From Cyanophora paradoxa (Eukaryota; Glaucocystophyceae; Cyanophorales; Cyanophoraceae): DNA of 64,000 bases. This document shows positions 23,701 to 33,913 of the stretch, piece after piece. The stretch's first letter is position 1. Every line of letters starts with the position of its first letter. Below the pieces are notes generated by a model. It had not been told where the DNA came from. It saw only the letters and a list, made by a program, of their open reading frames with translations, and ran no database searches. The stretch is from positions 223,195 to 287,194 of the forward strand of contig QPMI01000515.1 of NCBI GenBank assembly GCA_004431415.1, given 5' to 3'. The translations under genes and the position numbers were made by a program.

Positions 23701-25900
23701 CGGGACCTGGGCGGGCCCGATGGACTCGAGGTAGGCGTCCTCCTCCACCCCGTCCATCCCCCGCAGCGCCCGGAACACCTCCGGCGCTGCCCGCGCGGGA
23801 CGCCAAGGTGAGAAGGGCAGCGGAGAGAACTAGCATCTATCTTCGTGCTCCCGGCTTTCTTTCTCGGTGAGAATCGAGCAGCCCGGAGCAGCCTTGGTTT
23901 CCTAGCCACTTCTAGAATCTTGAAATCTCTAGTTTGGGAGGGACGTGGGGAGGGAGGGAGGGGGCGGCACCGTAGTCCTCGAACTTGTAGGCGCTGCCAG
24001 CCTGCACCAGCTCGTTGCTCTGGGTGAGGTACGCGGTTAGGAGGAGGGGGAAGGGTAGGGGAAGCGAGGGGAACGGAAGGCCAAGGGGGCGGGTACCGGG
24101 ATCTCGAACTCGTTGACGTACGTGAAGGACTCCTGGATGTACGGGTATGGGAAGAAGGCCGGGGGTGGGGAAGAAGCGAAAGGGGGGGTACGGAGCCGCG
24201 CACGGGGGAGGGCTTGAAGGGCTTCGGCAAGCTATCCCACCGCTCGTGGGCCGCCTCTCCCGCCGCCCGCTGCGCGAACGAAGGTGGAAAGGGAGGGGGG
24301 TACCGCGCCTCAGCGTTCCGAGCGAGGATTCCGCGGGGAGGGGAGGGGTACCGCACCATGCCGATCATCATGGAGACGACGAGGGCCCACTCCTTCTGGC
24401 CCCAGCTCACCGGCAGCTCCTTGCCTGTCCGGATTCGCGCAGGCGCCCGTTGAGAGACGGGAGGAGGAGGAGGAGGGAAGGGGGGTACGCCGCACTGTGT
24501 CCCTTGCGCTGGTTGAATCGCGCGTCGGAGCGGCGGTTGCTGCCCATCCCCAGGAGGGCCTGGCGCCCCAAAAGTCAATCTCAAATTCAAATCATGGTGG
24601 GGGGGGAGAGACGGGCTCACTTGAGCTTCGTGGTCCGAGGCCAGCCCCTCGCAGAACTCGTTCTTGTCGATGAGCCCGTCCCGGTTCCGGTCCCTGCGCG
24701 GCGGCCCCCGCCGGATTCGAACCGGAGACCACAGGGCGGATGGGAGGAAGAGAGGGTACAGTGCGCACAGCTTCGCGAAGAGCCGGTTGCTGATCTCGAT
24801 GATGTCGGGCCGGACCTGCGTTGGGGGGGGGGGGGGGGGGGGGGGGGGTGAGCCGGACGGGGGAAGGGGGGTACGGGAGCACTGAGAGAGCGCGGCGCGC
24901 CTTGCGCTTGCGGGGGTCCACGAGAGCCAACGTGTCGATCACGGATCCCAGCATGGCCTGCATCTGATCCCCGTACCCCGGCTCGGATCTTGGGGGGGGG
25001 TTAGCGGGGTACGGGCAGGGGCACCTCGGTCTTCGCCACGAACTTGTCTGCGTGGAGGAGAGGGGAGGGGCGATGCGTCATGGGAGGGGTACGGGGCGGA
25101 ACAGACAGGAGGCATCGTACCCTGGTCGTGGTCGAACATGCGGAAGGCGAAGCCCTGGGGGGTAGCAGGAGTTCAGTTCGGGGAGGGAGGGAAAGAGGAG
25201 CAGCCGGGATTCGAACCAGCTTCGTGCGGAGGTCCCCGCGAGAGAGGACGCCAAGAGCGCCGATGAACTCGGGGATGGAGATGCGCCCGTCGCCGTCGAA
25301 GTCGAACGCCTGCGGCGAAAGAAAGGGCATCGGGGCGGGGCGGGGCGGGGCGGGGAGGGCGGGGGGAGGAAGCGGGCGGAAAGGGCCCCGGCGCGCCTTG
25401 AAGAGGGAGCGGCCAAGAACATTCGATCCGAAGTGCTTCACGAACTCCTCTGCGGGGCGCGCCGGGCGTCCGTTGGGCGGGGCGGGGCGGGGCGGGAACG
25501 AGGCGAGGCGAGGCGGGGCGGGGCGCTGGCCGCCAAGACGCGGGGCGAAGCGAACCGGGGACGAGGACGCCGTCGTTGTCGCTGTCGAGCGCCTTGAAGC
25601 GCCTGCCGCGACCGCTTAGTTCGAGGCGATGCCAGGCGGCCGAGGCGCGGCCGACGGCTGACGGGACGGGGCGCGGCGGGGCTGTCGCACCGACTCAATT
25701 CCTCCAGCTGTGCGGCGCTAAGGTCCGCGGCCTTGAGCTGCGAACGAGTCTGAGCGGCCAGCGCGGCAGCTGACGTGGTCAAGGGCGAAGCGCACCGCGG
25801 CACGCGGGCTCATCGAGGAGATGAGCTCGGCATACGCCGCGGGCTTCGCGGGCCCTTCCTCGCGCACATCCGTCGCGGGCGTGGATTCCGAAGCGCCCAT
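20732..25900 (-). CDS. EF-hand calcium sensor fused to phosphatidylinositol-phosphate kinase
   Basis: Predicted to phosphorylate a phosphatidylinositol phosphate at membranes under calcium control. ATG 25900 opens MGASEST, a good N-myristoylation signal. EF-hand loops follow: ALDSDNDGVLVP (about 25.57 kb), FDFDGDGRISIPEFIGAL (25.28 kb), a partial FDHDQ (25.13 kb) and RDRNRDGLIDKNEFCEGL (24.68 kb), an NCS-like four-EF-hand module. The kinase part shows GKSGSLFFHTPDGR (23.35 kb), YMAKTIPMREFKPLLK with the ATP-binding Lys (23.22 kb), the RLYDLKGSTHERLA substrate/catalytic motif (22.3-22.55 kb), DYSLL (21.9 kb), a GLIDYLTEWSFAK Asp (21.1-21.3 kb), TISAVPPKQY and the C-terminal RFIKFMRHIL, stop TAG 20732-20734. 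About 20 introns, many rich in C on the coding strand. A comparable NCS-PIPK fusion is known from Plasmodium. Key catalytic residues appear intact; the exact exon joins are mine. Confidence 0.85.
24713..24723 (-). repeat. GGTTCGAATCC motif in a PIP-kinase intron
   Basis: Reverse-strand copy of the shared 11-mer, lying near the 3' end of an intron and in the sense orientation of the host gene. Confidence 0.7.
25207..25217 (-). repeat. GGTTCGAATCC motif at a PIP-kinase intron donor
   Basis: Reverse-strand copy of the shared 11-mer. On the coding strand the exon ends ...RTKL and the intron opens GTTCGAATCC, so the motif forms the donor site itself. Confidence 0.75.
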
Positions 25901-26093
25901 CTGCTCGCCGTGTGCTGCTCGCTATACCGCTCTACCGGCTAGGTTCGGCCCAGCGTGCTATATGCTGCGTCCCGAGCAGTTCGAAATCGCCGCCGCCGCA
26001 GGAACACGAAACTTCGGTTAGCTGCACGCCGTACCCCGCAGCCCCAAAGTTTTGCCGTGCGGCCCACACCTAAGCTTTGGAGCGCGCGCGGCA
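25901..26093. promoter_or_regulatory. Divergent promoter region, PIP kinase / SRAP gene
   Basis: About 190 bp separate the ATG codons of the divergent genes at 25900 (minus) and 26094 (plus), so both core promoters should lie here or in the leaders. An imperfect repeat of CCAAAGTTTTGCCGTGCG / ACACCTAAGCTTTGG type is visible near 26040-26085. No canonical TATA box is clear. This rests on gene layout only. Confidence 0.4.
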
Positions 26094-28056
26094 ATGTGCG
26101 GCCGGGCGGCGCTAGGTCTTGCACCCGACGAGCTCCAGTCCGCGACGAAGGCGCGCGGATGGGTCGGGCGGGACAAGTACCGACCGAAGTACAACGTCAG
26201 CCCGTGCCTGAGGCGCGTACGCGACCACCGCGGCTGACACTGAGCCCCGGCAGGTCGCGCCGACCAGCTTCAATCCCGTGCTGCGGGCGGCGAGCGCGCG
26301 GCAGCGCGGCGGAGCCAAGGACGACGGCATCGCGCCGGCTTCGAAGGCCGCCGACGACGGAATAGTCGACGTTGACCTGGAGGCGGAACTCGAGACGACG
26401 GCGGCGGCGGCGGCGGCGGAGCTCGAGGCGGAGGGAGACGAGCTCGAGAAGAGGCCCGTGCGCGTGCTGCACCAGGTCGGCGCGTTCGGAGGCTAAGCGT
26501 GCGCGCTTTCGGGTGCTGACACGCACTTTAGATGAAGTGGGGTCTCGGTTCGCGCTTCCGCCGCCGCGGATCCAGAGCGCGCGCGTGCTCACTCGGGGCG
26601 CTCGCTGGCCGCGGTCGCAGTCGCATCGTACGAGAAAGAGATGCGGAAGGACATTTCCACGATCAACGCGCGGGGCGAGTCGGTGCACTCGGCGCCCCGC
26701 CCCTCTCGCAGGCTCCAGATTTGATCGCCGCCTCAGCTCGAGAGCAGCGGGATGTGGCGCCGCCTGCTGGCTCGCCGCCGCGCCGTTTACTTCTGCGAGG
26801 GATTCTACGAGTGGTACAAGGCATCGGAAAAGGCTAAGGAGCGAAAGCCGTACTTCCTGCACATGAAGGACCCGTGCGGGTGCTTTCGACTTCCCTCCGA
26901 TCCGCCCCTGCACGGCGCAGCGCCTCACTCGCGCGCCGCGCGGCAGCCCACGGGGCCGAAGGCTTCTCCCGATGGCGGCTCTGTACGATGTATGGCGCTC
27001 TCCGGAGGGTCCGTTGGGTACAGGGAAGGCGCGGCGCGCGCCCCGTCCTCACTCGTACCCCTCTCCCGGTCCGCAGGCGAGATCGTGTACTCGTACACAG
27101 TCGTCACGACCGCCGCCTGCAAAGAGATCCTCGTGCGCCCCGCCGGGTTCGAATCCGCGCCCGCCGCCCCTGATTCGCCGCAGTGGCTCCACGACCGCAT
27201 GCCCGTCATCCTGGACCCCGTACCCCCGCCCGGCTCTTCACGCCCCCATCTCGCTCTCACAGCCCCACGCAGGAGGACATTGACGACTGGATCGACCCGA
27301 CCGTACCCTGGGAGAAGGTTCGCGCCCGTACCCCCCCCTCCCCTACCCCACCCTCCCCTCGCTCACCTCCGAGCAGGTTCGGGACCGCATCCGAGCTCGG
27401 AGGGACCTGCAGTGGTGTCCACGTACCCCCCTTGCCCGCTGCAGTCCGCAAGCGGCTACGCCCGGATTCGAGCCCGCGCTCGCAGGTACGAGGTCTCGCA
27501 GGAGGTCAACGGGATCAAGGTGCGGTACCCCGGCGGGCCTGTACCTCTCCCATGACCCGTACCCCCCTCCAGATCGACAAGCCGGACCTGATCCGCCCCG
27601 CCGCGGAGACGCGCCCCCGCGGCATCGATTCCTTCTTCGCCAAGTGCGGCGTACCCCTCCCTCCCATCTCCCGTACCCCCCACGACGTCGACCTCCGCGC
27701 CACAGGAAGCCGAGCCCGGCCAAGACCCCCAAGGCCGACGTCGACTTGGAGGAGGGCGCGAAGGCGTTCCTAGGCCGAGGGCCGGCGACGCCAGATCTAG
27801 ATCCAGAGGCCAAGATCGAGGTCAAGGCTGAAGAGAAGCCCGCGGGCAAGCCGGCGGTGCCGGCGGCGGCGGCGGCGCCGGAGAAGCGGCCCCGCGTTGA
27901 CCCGCCCCACGAGGCGAGGGCCACCCCCTCCCCCTCCCCTCCGAATTCGTCCCTCTCAAGCTCAGTTGCAATTGGCAAGCGCAGGTCGTCGAGCTGGACA
28001 GCGACGGGGAGGAGGAGGGCGAGGCGCCGGCGAAGAAGACCCCGCGGCCCTCCTAG
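26094..28056 (+). CDS. HMCES: SRAP-domain protein, HMCES/YedK type (abasic-site DNA crosslink)
   Basis: SRAP proteins form a thiazolidine DNA-protein crosslink with abasic sites in single-stranded DNA through Cys2. ATG 26094 gives MCGRAALG with the required Cys2. Exon 1 ends after YN (26195) and a 58-bp intron leads to VAPTSFNPVLRA. Later come HQMKWGL (26.47-26.55 kb), NARGES with the active-site Asn (26.66 kb), EGFYEW with the catalytic Glu (26.80 kb), YSYTVVTTAACKEI (27.1 kb) and WLHDRMPVILD with the catalytic His (27.19 kb), then DDWIDPTVPWEK. Near 27.62 kb GIDSFFAK resembles a PCNA-interacting motif like that of animal HMCES. An acidic, Lys-rich tail ends at TAG 28054-28056. About 260 bp of exon 2 (26.28-26.47 kb) is an Ala/Glu-rich insertion unlike the family. 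Splicing between 26.70 and 26.78 kb is unresolved. All four key residues are present. Confidence 0.87.
27146..27156 (+). repeat. GGTTCGAATCC motif in an SRAP-gene intron
   Basis: Copy of the shared 11-mer within the intron that precedes the WLHDRMP exon, in sense orientation. Confidence 0.7.
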
Positions 28057-28214
28057 AGCAAGCCTTAGTTCGGGTCAGATTTAGAGCCGTGTGCAGAGTT
28101 CAGCGAGGCCTGTTCGGTGCAGGCAGAGTCGTGTGCAGGAGCTCGTCTGTACACGATAAGATTGCCAATGCGTGACCAGGGCATGGCCTAGCTATAGGGG
28201 AGGCGCCCGGGTCC

Positions 28215-29091
28215 CTAGCGGGGACCGCAGCAGCCGCCGCCGGGGCCGCGCCGCGCCGGCCGGAAGTGGGCCCCACCCGTGCCCCCGCCCCCCAGGTGGT
28301 CGAAGCCCGTACCCCGCCCGGCGCCCGCACCCGCGCCCGCGCCCGCGCCCGTGCCTGTGCCTGCGCCGGAGGCCGGAGGGTCCGGATCCTGCGGAGCGGC
28401 GTTGGCGTCGGCGCGCGCAGCGACGCAAGCTCCGCTCCCAGCTCGCACCATGAGGCGGCGGCCGGGCCCGCCGCGGAACGGCGCGTTGGGGACCTGCTTC
28501 TCGAGCTCCTCGAGGTGCCTGGCGGCCCGCTCGCGCTCCCGCTGCTTCCGCTTCTCGAACTCCTCCCGCGCCGACTCGTCGATCGCCTCCTGCGCCTTCA
28601 AGCGCGCCTCGAGGACGGCGTCCACGAAGGGGACGCTCTGCGCCGCCTCGTACGCCACGGGGCTCAGCGGGTTCGCTGCGGCCCGCGTGAGCTCGGAGGC
28701 TGGGTGCACGTGGATCGACATCTGGACGAGCGCACCGAACGTCGGCATCCTGCTCTCCCGCATCTTCGCCAGCGTCGGCGCGTACTTCTTGTAGAGCACG
28801 TAGAGCAGAATCCAGCCGGCGAGGATGAACCAGCCGTACCGCTCGAAGACGGTGAAGACTGCAGCGACATCGGTCAAAGCTTGCGCAGCCACAGCCGAGG
28901 GCAGGCGCACTCATTGTCCGCATCTCGTGTCCCAGATGTGCGCCGCGTGGCGGCGGGATGTGAAACGCATGCTGCTGGGGCGGCTGCGGCCGCTGGGCTG
29001 AGCCTGCGCCGGGCGTCGCGGGCGGCTCGGGCGCCGCGGCCGGCGGTGGCTCGACGGGCGGATGGTCTGGCATCGGCGCTGTCGCTTCCAT
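28215..29091 (-). CDS. Selenoprotein S (VIMP)-like ER membrane protein, Cys form
   Basis: SELENOS is an ER-membrane adaptor that recruits p97/VCP for ER-associated degradation. Two exons, 28911-29091 and 28215-28858, join across a 52-bp intron (GTGCGC...CTGCAG). This restores the frame with an ATG at 29091 and gives about 274 residues. A Pro-rich N-terminus of about 60 residues is followed by FERYGWFILAGWILLYVLYK, which matches the SELENOS membrane segment and its YGW motif. Then come a charged helix (EEFEKRKQRERERAARHLEE) and a Gly-rich tail, HFRPARRGPGGGCCGPR, matching the animal ...RRGPSSGGUG end. A Cys pair replaces selenocysteine and the stop is TAG, so no UGA recoding is needed. The N-terminal extension is longer than in animals. 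Confidence 0.82.
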
Positions 29092-29288
29092 CTGTACAAG
29101 TAGAGGCCGAGAACCGAGGTCGTTTCTGGGGTACGCGCTCTCTGTCAGAAAGGCGGCGCAAGCTAGCGAGCGGGCCTCAACCGGCGAATCCCTGAAGTGC
29201 GCACGCACAGGCGGTCCAGCAGCTCGCACATCGCACCTTGGCCGTCGCACCATCGCATCGAAACTTCTTGAGCACTTTCGGCACCGCG

Positions 29289-31068
29289 ATGGCTTTCTTT
29301 CAGCCGCAACCGAATAGCTATGGTCGCGTCCTTACGAGCGATGTGCGCGGTCGCCGTTCGCGCTTGTTAACATTCGCGCTGTCCGCGCCCCGTCGAGGGC
29401 TGAAGCGCTCTGGCCTGCAGGTCTTCCGAAACCCGATGATGTGGTTTGAACAGTCACTGCTGATCCCGCACGGTGCGTGCTTCCTTTAGCGAGGCCCAAG
29501 CGGCCTGTGGGCCGGCGCCGTTAGCTCGTCGGGCGGAGCGAAGCGAAGCGCGACAGCCTCGTTCGGCGCGGATTATCTAGATTCGAGCTTCATAGCCCTT
29601 GATCCTCCACAGGATGAGGCGCTAGCCAGGGCGATCTTGCTTCCGACCCCTTCAGCTGGTTTTCCGGATCCCGCTAACGCGCGCACGCCGGGCGCCGCAG
29701 AGCCGCTGCGGCAGGCGATGGTGGACATGGAATACGCCCTTCAGCCGCAGTTCTTCCCGGGCAGGCCGCACCAGGAGTTCAAGGTCAAGAACTTCTTCAA
29801 GTGGTGCGCAGTGGGCCCCAAGCTTGGGCGAGCTCGCCGCGCCACCTGCTAAGCCCGGCCCGCCGCGCCGCGCCGCAGGTTCCGTGATTTCTTCTACGTG
29901 ATGACTTACGACCACCATGGTGCGTCCTCGCTCGGATCAAATCCGGGTTCGATTTCGAACTGCGGCCGCAGAGAACGAGGAGGAGATCTTCATCCCCTGG
30001 ATTCGATCCCGCGCGGTCATTCCCGCCAAGGTGCAGGACGACCACACGACGATCCTGAACGCGCTGAAGGACATCCTGGGTTCGAATCCCGCCGGGTCAC
30101 TTCCTTCGATTCGTCGTGTTTTACAGTACCCTTTCGCAGCGATGGAGGGCAAGTTCAACGTCGCTTCGCACTCGCCGCGCGCGATGGAAGACCGTTATAT
30201 GCTCGCCGACGAGTGCGTACTCCCCTTTCTCCCCCCCCTCCGCGGCGCCGCCGTACCCCGACTGACGTACCCTTCGTTCGCCCCCAGGCTTCGCTTCATG
30301 GTGCGCGATTTCTGCGAGATGATGCGCCACCACCTGCGGGTTCGCCCTCGCACCCCCCTCGCCCGCACTCCCCCGTTATCGCCCCTCACGTGTACCACCT
30401 GCAGGAAGAGGAGGAGATCATACCCGTGATCATGCGGGATCACTTCACGCGGGAGGAGGAGCAGAAGGTCGTCGAGAGGGTGCGCCGTACCCCGGCCCTG
30501 CCCTACGCGTCCCTTCGCCTACCCTTCTGGCTCTTGCCCATCTCCGCTCCACCCCTCCTGCTCTCCCCTAGCAAGCCTGATTCGTGTACCCCCGCCCCGC
30601 AGATTATCGCGCGGATGCAGACCTCTTTCCGGGGGGAGGCCATCGCGTGGATCGCCCGCGTCGCCCGGCAGTGGTACCCCCCTCCCAGATAGATGGAGGA
30701 TGCGCTTGATCTGATCGCGTACCCCCGCAGGATGCTCGCGCACGAGTACGAGGGGTTTGAGGCCTCGCTTCCCGGACCGGCGCGTACCCCGCCCCCGCGC
30801 CTCCCTCTCGTTTTGATATCGTCTTACCCCCCTCACCCCCCTTTCTCGTTCAGGTGAGGTTCATGCTGAGGAAGCTGTGGGCCAAGCAGCACGTGGAGAA
30901 CAACGTCCAGCTCCTCCGCAGGTGCGAACGCGTACCCCAGCACGCGGGAGTCCCGCCATGTACCCCCCCGCACGCCCCGCCTGACCGCCTGGCCGGCTCG
31001 GCAGCGTCACCTACGACGCGGAGCCGCCGGCGAAGCCCGTTTGCGAGTGTGCCTGCACCGTCTCCTGA
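29289..31068 (+). CDS. Hemerythrin-like (HHE) domain protein
   Basis: Hemerythrin-like domains are four-helix bundles that bind a di-iron centre, used for oxygen or iron sensing or storage. The first ATG in frame is 29289 (MAFFQPQPNSYGRV). Exon pieces then give VDMEYALQPQFFPGRPHQEF, FRDFFYVMTYDHHENEEEIF and WIRSRAVIPAKVQDDHTTIL (29.72-30.06 kb). Next are EDRYMLADE, MVRDFCEMMRHHLQEEEEII (30.30-30.42 kb) and a final FMLRKLWAKQHVENNVQLL with a Cys-rich CECACTVS end, stop TGA 31066-31068. The DHHE...E, DH and RHH...E spacing resembles HHE metal ligands. About ten short introns are present, several opening GTGCGC, GTACCC or GTTCGAATCC. Residue-level ligand assignment needs a model. The 5' exon joins near 29.47-29.70 kb are uncertain. 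Confidence 0.7.
30079..30089 (+). repeat. GGTTCGAATCC motif at a hemerythrin-gene intron donor
   Basis: Copy of the shared 11-mer at the 5' end of the intron that follows the LNALKDIL exon, in sense orientation. Confidence 0.75.
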
Positions 31069-31740
31069 GTGAGGGGCGCGCCCGATATCGCACGTAGTCT
31101 GCAGGCGCAGGCGCGGGGCCAATTCTCTGCAAGCTGTGTCAAATGTAACCGAACGTTCCTCTCTGGCCACGCGTACGGCTGGCTGCTCGGGCGAGGAGCT
31201 AGCCAAGCAGCATAGAATGGAGCTCAGACGTGGATTCAATCAGTAACCCGGTAGCATTTAATGATTGCATCGGCCGCGGGTCAAAGAAATCGACGCATCG
31301 CGCGAAATGGCCGGCAGCCTGTACACATATGGCTACTTTTGGCTGCTAGTCTGCTTAAAAGAAATGCGATTCGAGGCCGTGTCTTCGGAAGCGATATGCG
31401 CACAATAAAGTGCGTGCCACGCCAGTGCACGTAGAGGAAAAAAGAGCATTTACAAGAGCTAGCGTACTAAAGAAAGGGATCGGGGGGCGGCCGTAACTGT
31501 ACAAGACTCTCGAGAGAAAAACCACGCCAACTTGGCAAGGAGCGTTCTGCGATGATTATACGAATCACACGCGTAATCACAGGCAGGTGCTGCCGTAATG
31601 CAGACTAAAAAAGCTTGAGCGAGCGAGGGTCTCGACTGAAAAAGAGTGTACCTAGTCTCAACTGGAAAAGAATTTAGCTAAGCTTTCTCTCAACTGAAAA
31701 AGATTGCTCGATTCAAGGCTGGTCTAGTAGATCTAAAAGA
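31069..31740. other. Intergenic region with a short tandem motif
   Basis: About 670 bp between convergent 3' ends, GC-poorer than the genes. Near 31620-31710 a motif like CTCAACTGAAAAAGA occurs three times at about 35-40 bp spacing. No gene is visible. Confidence 0.6.
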
Positions 31741-33046
31741 TCAGTAGAGGGACTTGGGGGCGATGAGGGCACTGTCGAGGGCGGCCGTGGTGCCCTCGGC
31801 GAAGCGGGGGGACCCGCCCCACGTGCACCCGTTCCGCGTGCGGGGCCGCTGGGGCTCGCGGGGCGTGTAGACGTGCCCCGGCGAGTGCGTGAGTTCCAGC
31901 TCGCGGCTGTGCGCCGGGGAAATGTAGCGAGCCTCTCGGCGCGTCGCCTTGGAGGCGAACGTCCAGTTCCCGGAGCGCGGCGACGCGTCGCCCTTGCTCG
32001 TGTACGCCCCCGCTGCGAATGCGAACGAAGTTAGTGGAGGGCCTCGAGGGGGGAGGAGGGGGAGGGGGGTACGGCGCACGTCCGGGGTCCTCGGCGGACT
32101 GGAGGGGCTTGTTGTGGATTTGGCGAACGAAGCGCGCGGTGCTGAAGCGGCCGGGGGTACTGGCGCGCCGCTCCGTGGGGCGGTACTCCCCCGGGCCGGG
32201 CACGGGCGAGTTGTAGTCGGGGCGCTGGGCCGAGGTCTGGAGGGACCAGGCCGACGCGAGATTCGAAGAGGCGGTCGACGAGGGCCGCTGGATCGCCTCG
32301 TACTCCCCGGGGCCGGGCGTCCGCGCCGCTGCGCCGGCGATCTCTGATTCCGAACGAGAGGGTCGAGAGGAGAGAAAGGGTGCGCACGGTCCGGGAAGCG
32401 GTCGGTGCGGGAGGCGGAGAAGGCCGTGCCGTCGCTGAGGGCGAGCGAGGAGCGGGAGCCGTAGCGGGCGGGCCCCGGCGAGGAGCTGCGGGCGGCCTGC
32501 TCCTCGAACCAGCTGTGGCGGCGCCGCTCCGGGCTGTGCAGCGACCAGGAGGGCACCGGGAAGCGCGGCGAGAGCGACGGCTCGTCTGAGCGTACGTGCG
32601 CGCACAGTCCAGTCAGACCGGCGCGGCGCGGTCGGATGGCAGATATGTAGGTAAGGCGGGGCGCGCGCACAGTCGCCGGGACCGGGAGTGGACCGCGCGG
32701 AGGCGCACGAGCGCGCAGAGGAGGCTGCGCTGATGCCGGAGACACCGGAGGCGGCCGAGTCGATCGAGGCGCGCCGGGCCGACCCGAGCGAGGCGCGGCG
32801 CGCCCGCGGGCTCATGCCGGGGTTCGAGCGGGGCGGCTCCAGCGAGTTGGGGAGGGAGGGCCGCCGGGCGTTCAGGTTGAGGGGCGGGACCAGCCGGGGG
32901 CTCGTGGGCGGGCAGGGGACCAAATGCGGCGCCCCGGCGGACGTGGTGGGCGAGAGCAAGGCCGATTCGGACGCGGGCCGCGCGTCGTGGTCGGGGACGA
33001 TCGCCTCCTGCCGATCGTCGTGCGCGGTGGGCTCCTCGGCGTTCAC
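31741..33046 (-). CDS. SHIPPO-repeat (STPGPGxY) flagellar/microtubule protein
   Basis: Related to ODF3/CIMAP-type proteins, which line the axoneme or other microtubules. The minus-strand exons carry Pro-Gly repeats: STPGPG (exon end near 32.67 kb), SSSPGPARY, RTPGPGEY, SPVPGPGEY, then weaker AGAYTS and SPGHVYTP units. The N-terminal part is Ser/Arg-rich. Introns lie near 32.60-32.67, 32.35-32.39 and 32.02-32.10 kb. The stop is TGA at 31741-31743 after APKSLY. The frame opens without an ATG at about 33046, so a short 5' exon or an upstream start is missing from this call. Its presence suggests the host builds flagella at some life stage. Confidence 0.75.
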
Positions 33047-33913
33047 TTTGCTCTCAGGCGGCTGGGCCCCAGGTCCGGTCAGAGGGGCGGGGGAATCGAA
33101 CTCGCGGATCCGCGGATGGGCGGATAGCGCACGGTCACGACCGGATGCAGGCTCAACACGGGCGCGGAGGGCGGCTGTGCCGGCGCGTGCATGATGTTCA
33201 AGAGGACCATCGCTGCTGCTGCTACTGTTTACGTACGTATGCGCTGGGAATGGCTCGATCGTGCTGCGGCTTTGGGATCTGTCTGCTGCACTGCGGGCAA
33301 GTGCGCTGGCGTCGCGGCTACCAGTCTGGCGGGGCGGCTACCAGTTGCGTCGCTGACTCGCTGCAGTTCGATTCAAGTTGCGTCGCGAGCTGATCGGCAG
33401 ACACGTATCAAATGTCCTCCGGCGCTGTGCGAAGCCACGCCAGCACAAGGTTGCAGATTGCCAGGTCACAAAGCTGCGGAGGTTCTCCCCCAATCGCTCG
33501 CTACCCCCCTGGGCCCTTTCGGTCTGCGCGCTGCTGGCGGCGCCTGGCGCATCCGCGCTAGCTCTCAAACGCATGCTGTTGCCAGGGAAGCCGCAGCACT
33601 GCGGCAGCCGCTGCTGAGCCGCAATTACATCGGGTACACAGATTCCTGCAAGTGCGAACGAAGTGCGGTTGGTCTTTGTCGCAAGAGAGCTGCTAGCTAC
33701 AACGCCGCACTGCGGCCGCAGTGCTGCTTCCAGCGTTTTAGCCTATTCCAGTGCCCCGGCGAGAGTCCACTGATCAGTCCGGCCTACTAGTACGTTCCGA
33801 TAGCTAGCTATAGGAAACTCGAAGACCTGCTCTGCGAGGGACCTGGAAGCCGGCACACGTGGCCTCAGCCGCTGAGCGGCCCGCGGCGCGGCGGCCCGGG
33901 GGGATGAGCTGGG
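33047..33913. other. Region without a clear gene
   Basis: About 870 bp that should contain the divergent promoters of the SHIPPO gene and the next plus-strand gene. Open frames here are low-complexity and show no family features. A TCTGGCGGGGCGGCTACCAGT-like short direct repeat is seen near 33305-33350. Confidence 0.5.

Noticed and set aside
28215-28235. UGA-encoded selenocysteine in the SELENOS-like gene
   Set aside because: The codons are TGC TGC and the terminator is TAG, so no recoding is indicated.
10500-30095. tRNA genes at the GGTTCGAATCC sites
   Set aside because: The T-arm core is isolated; the expected upstream D-arm and anticodon arm are absent, and the copies sit in introns.
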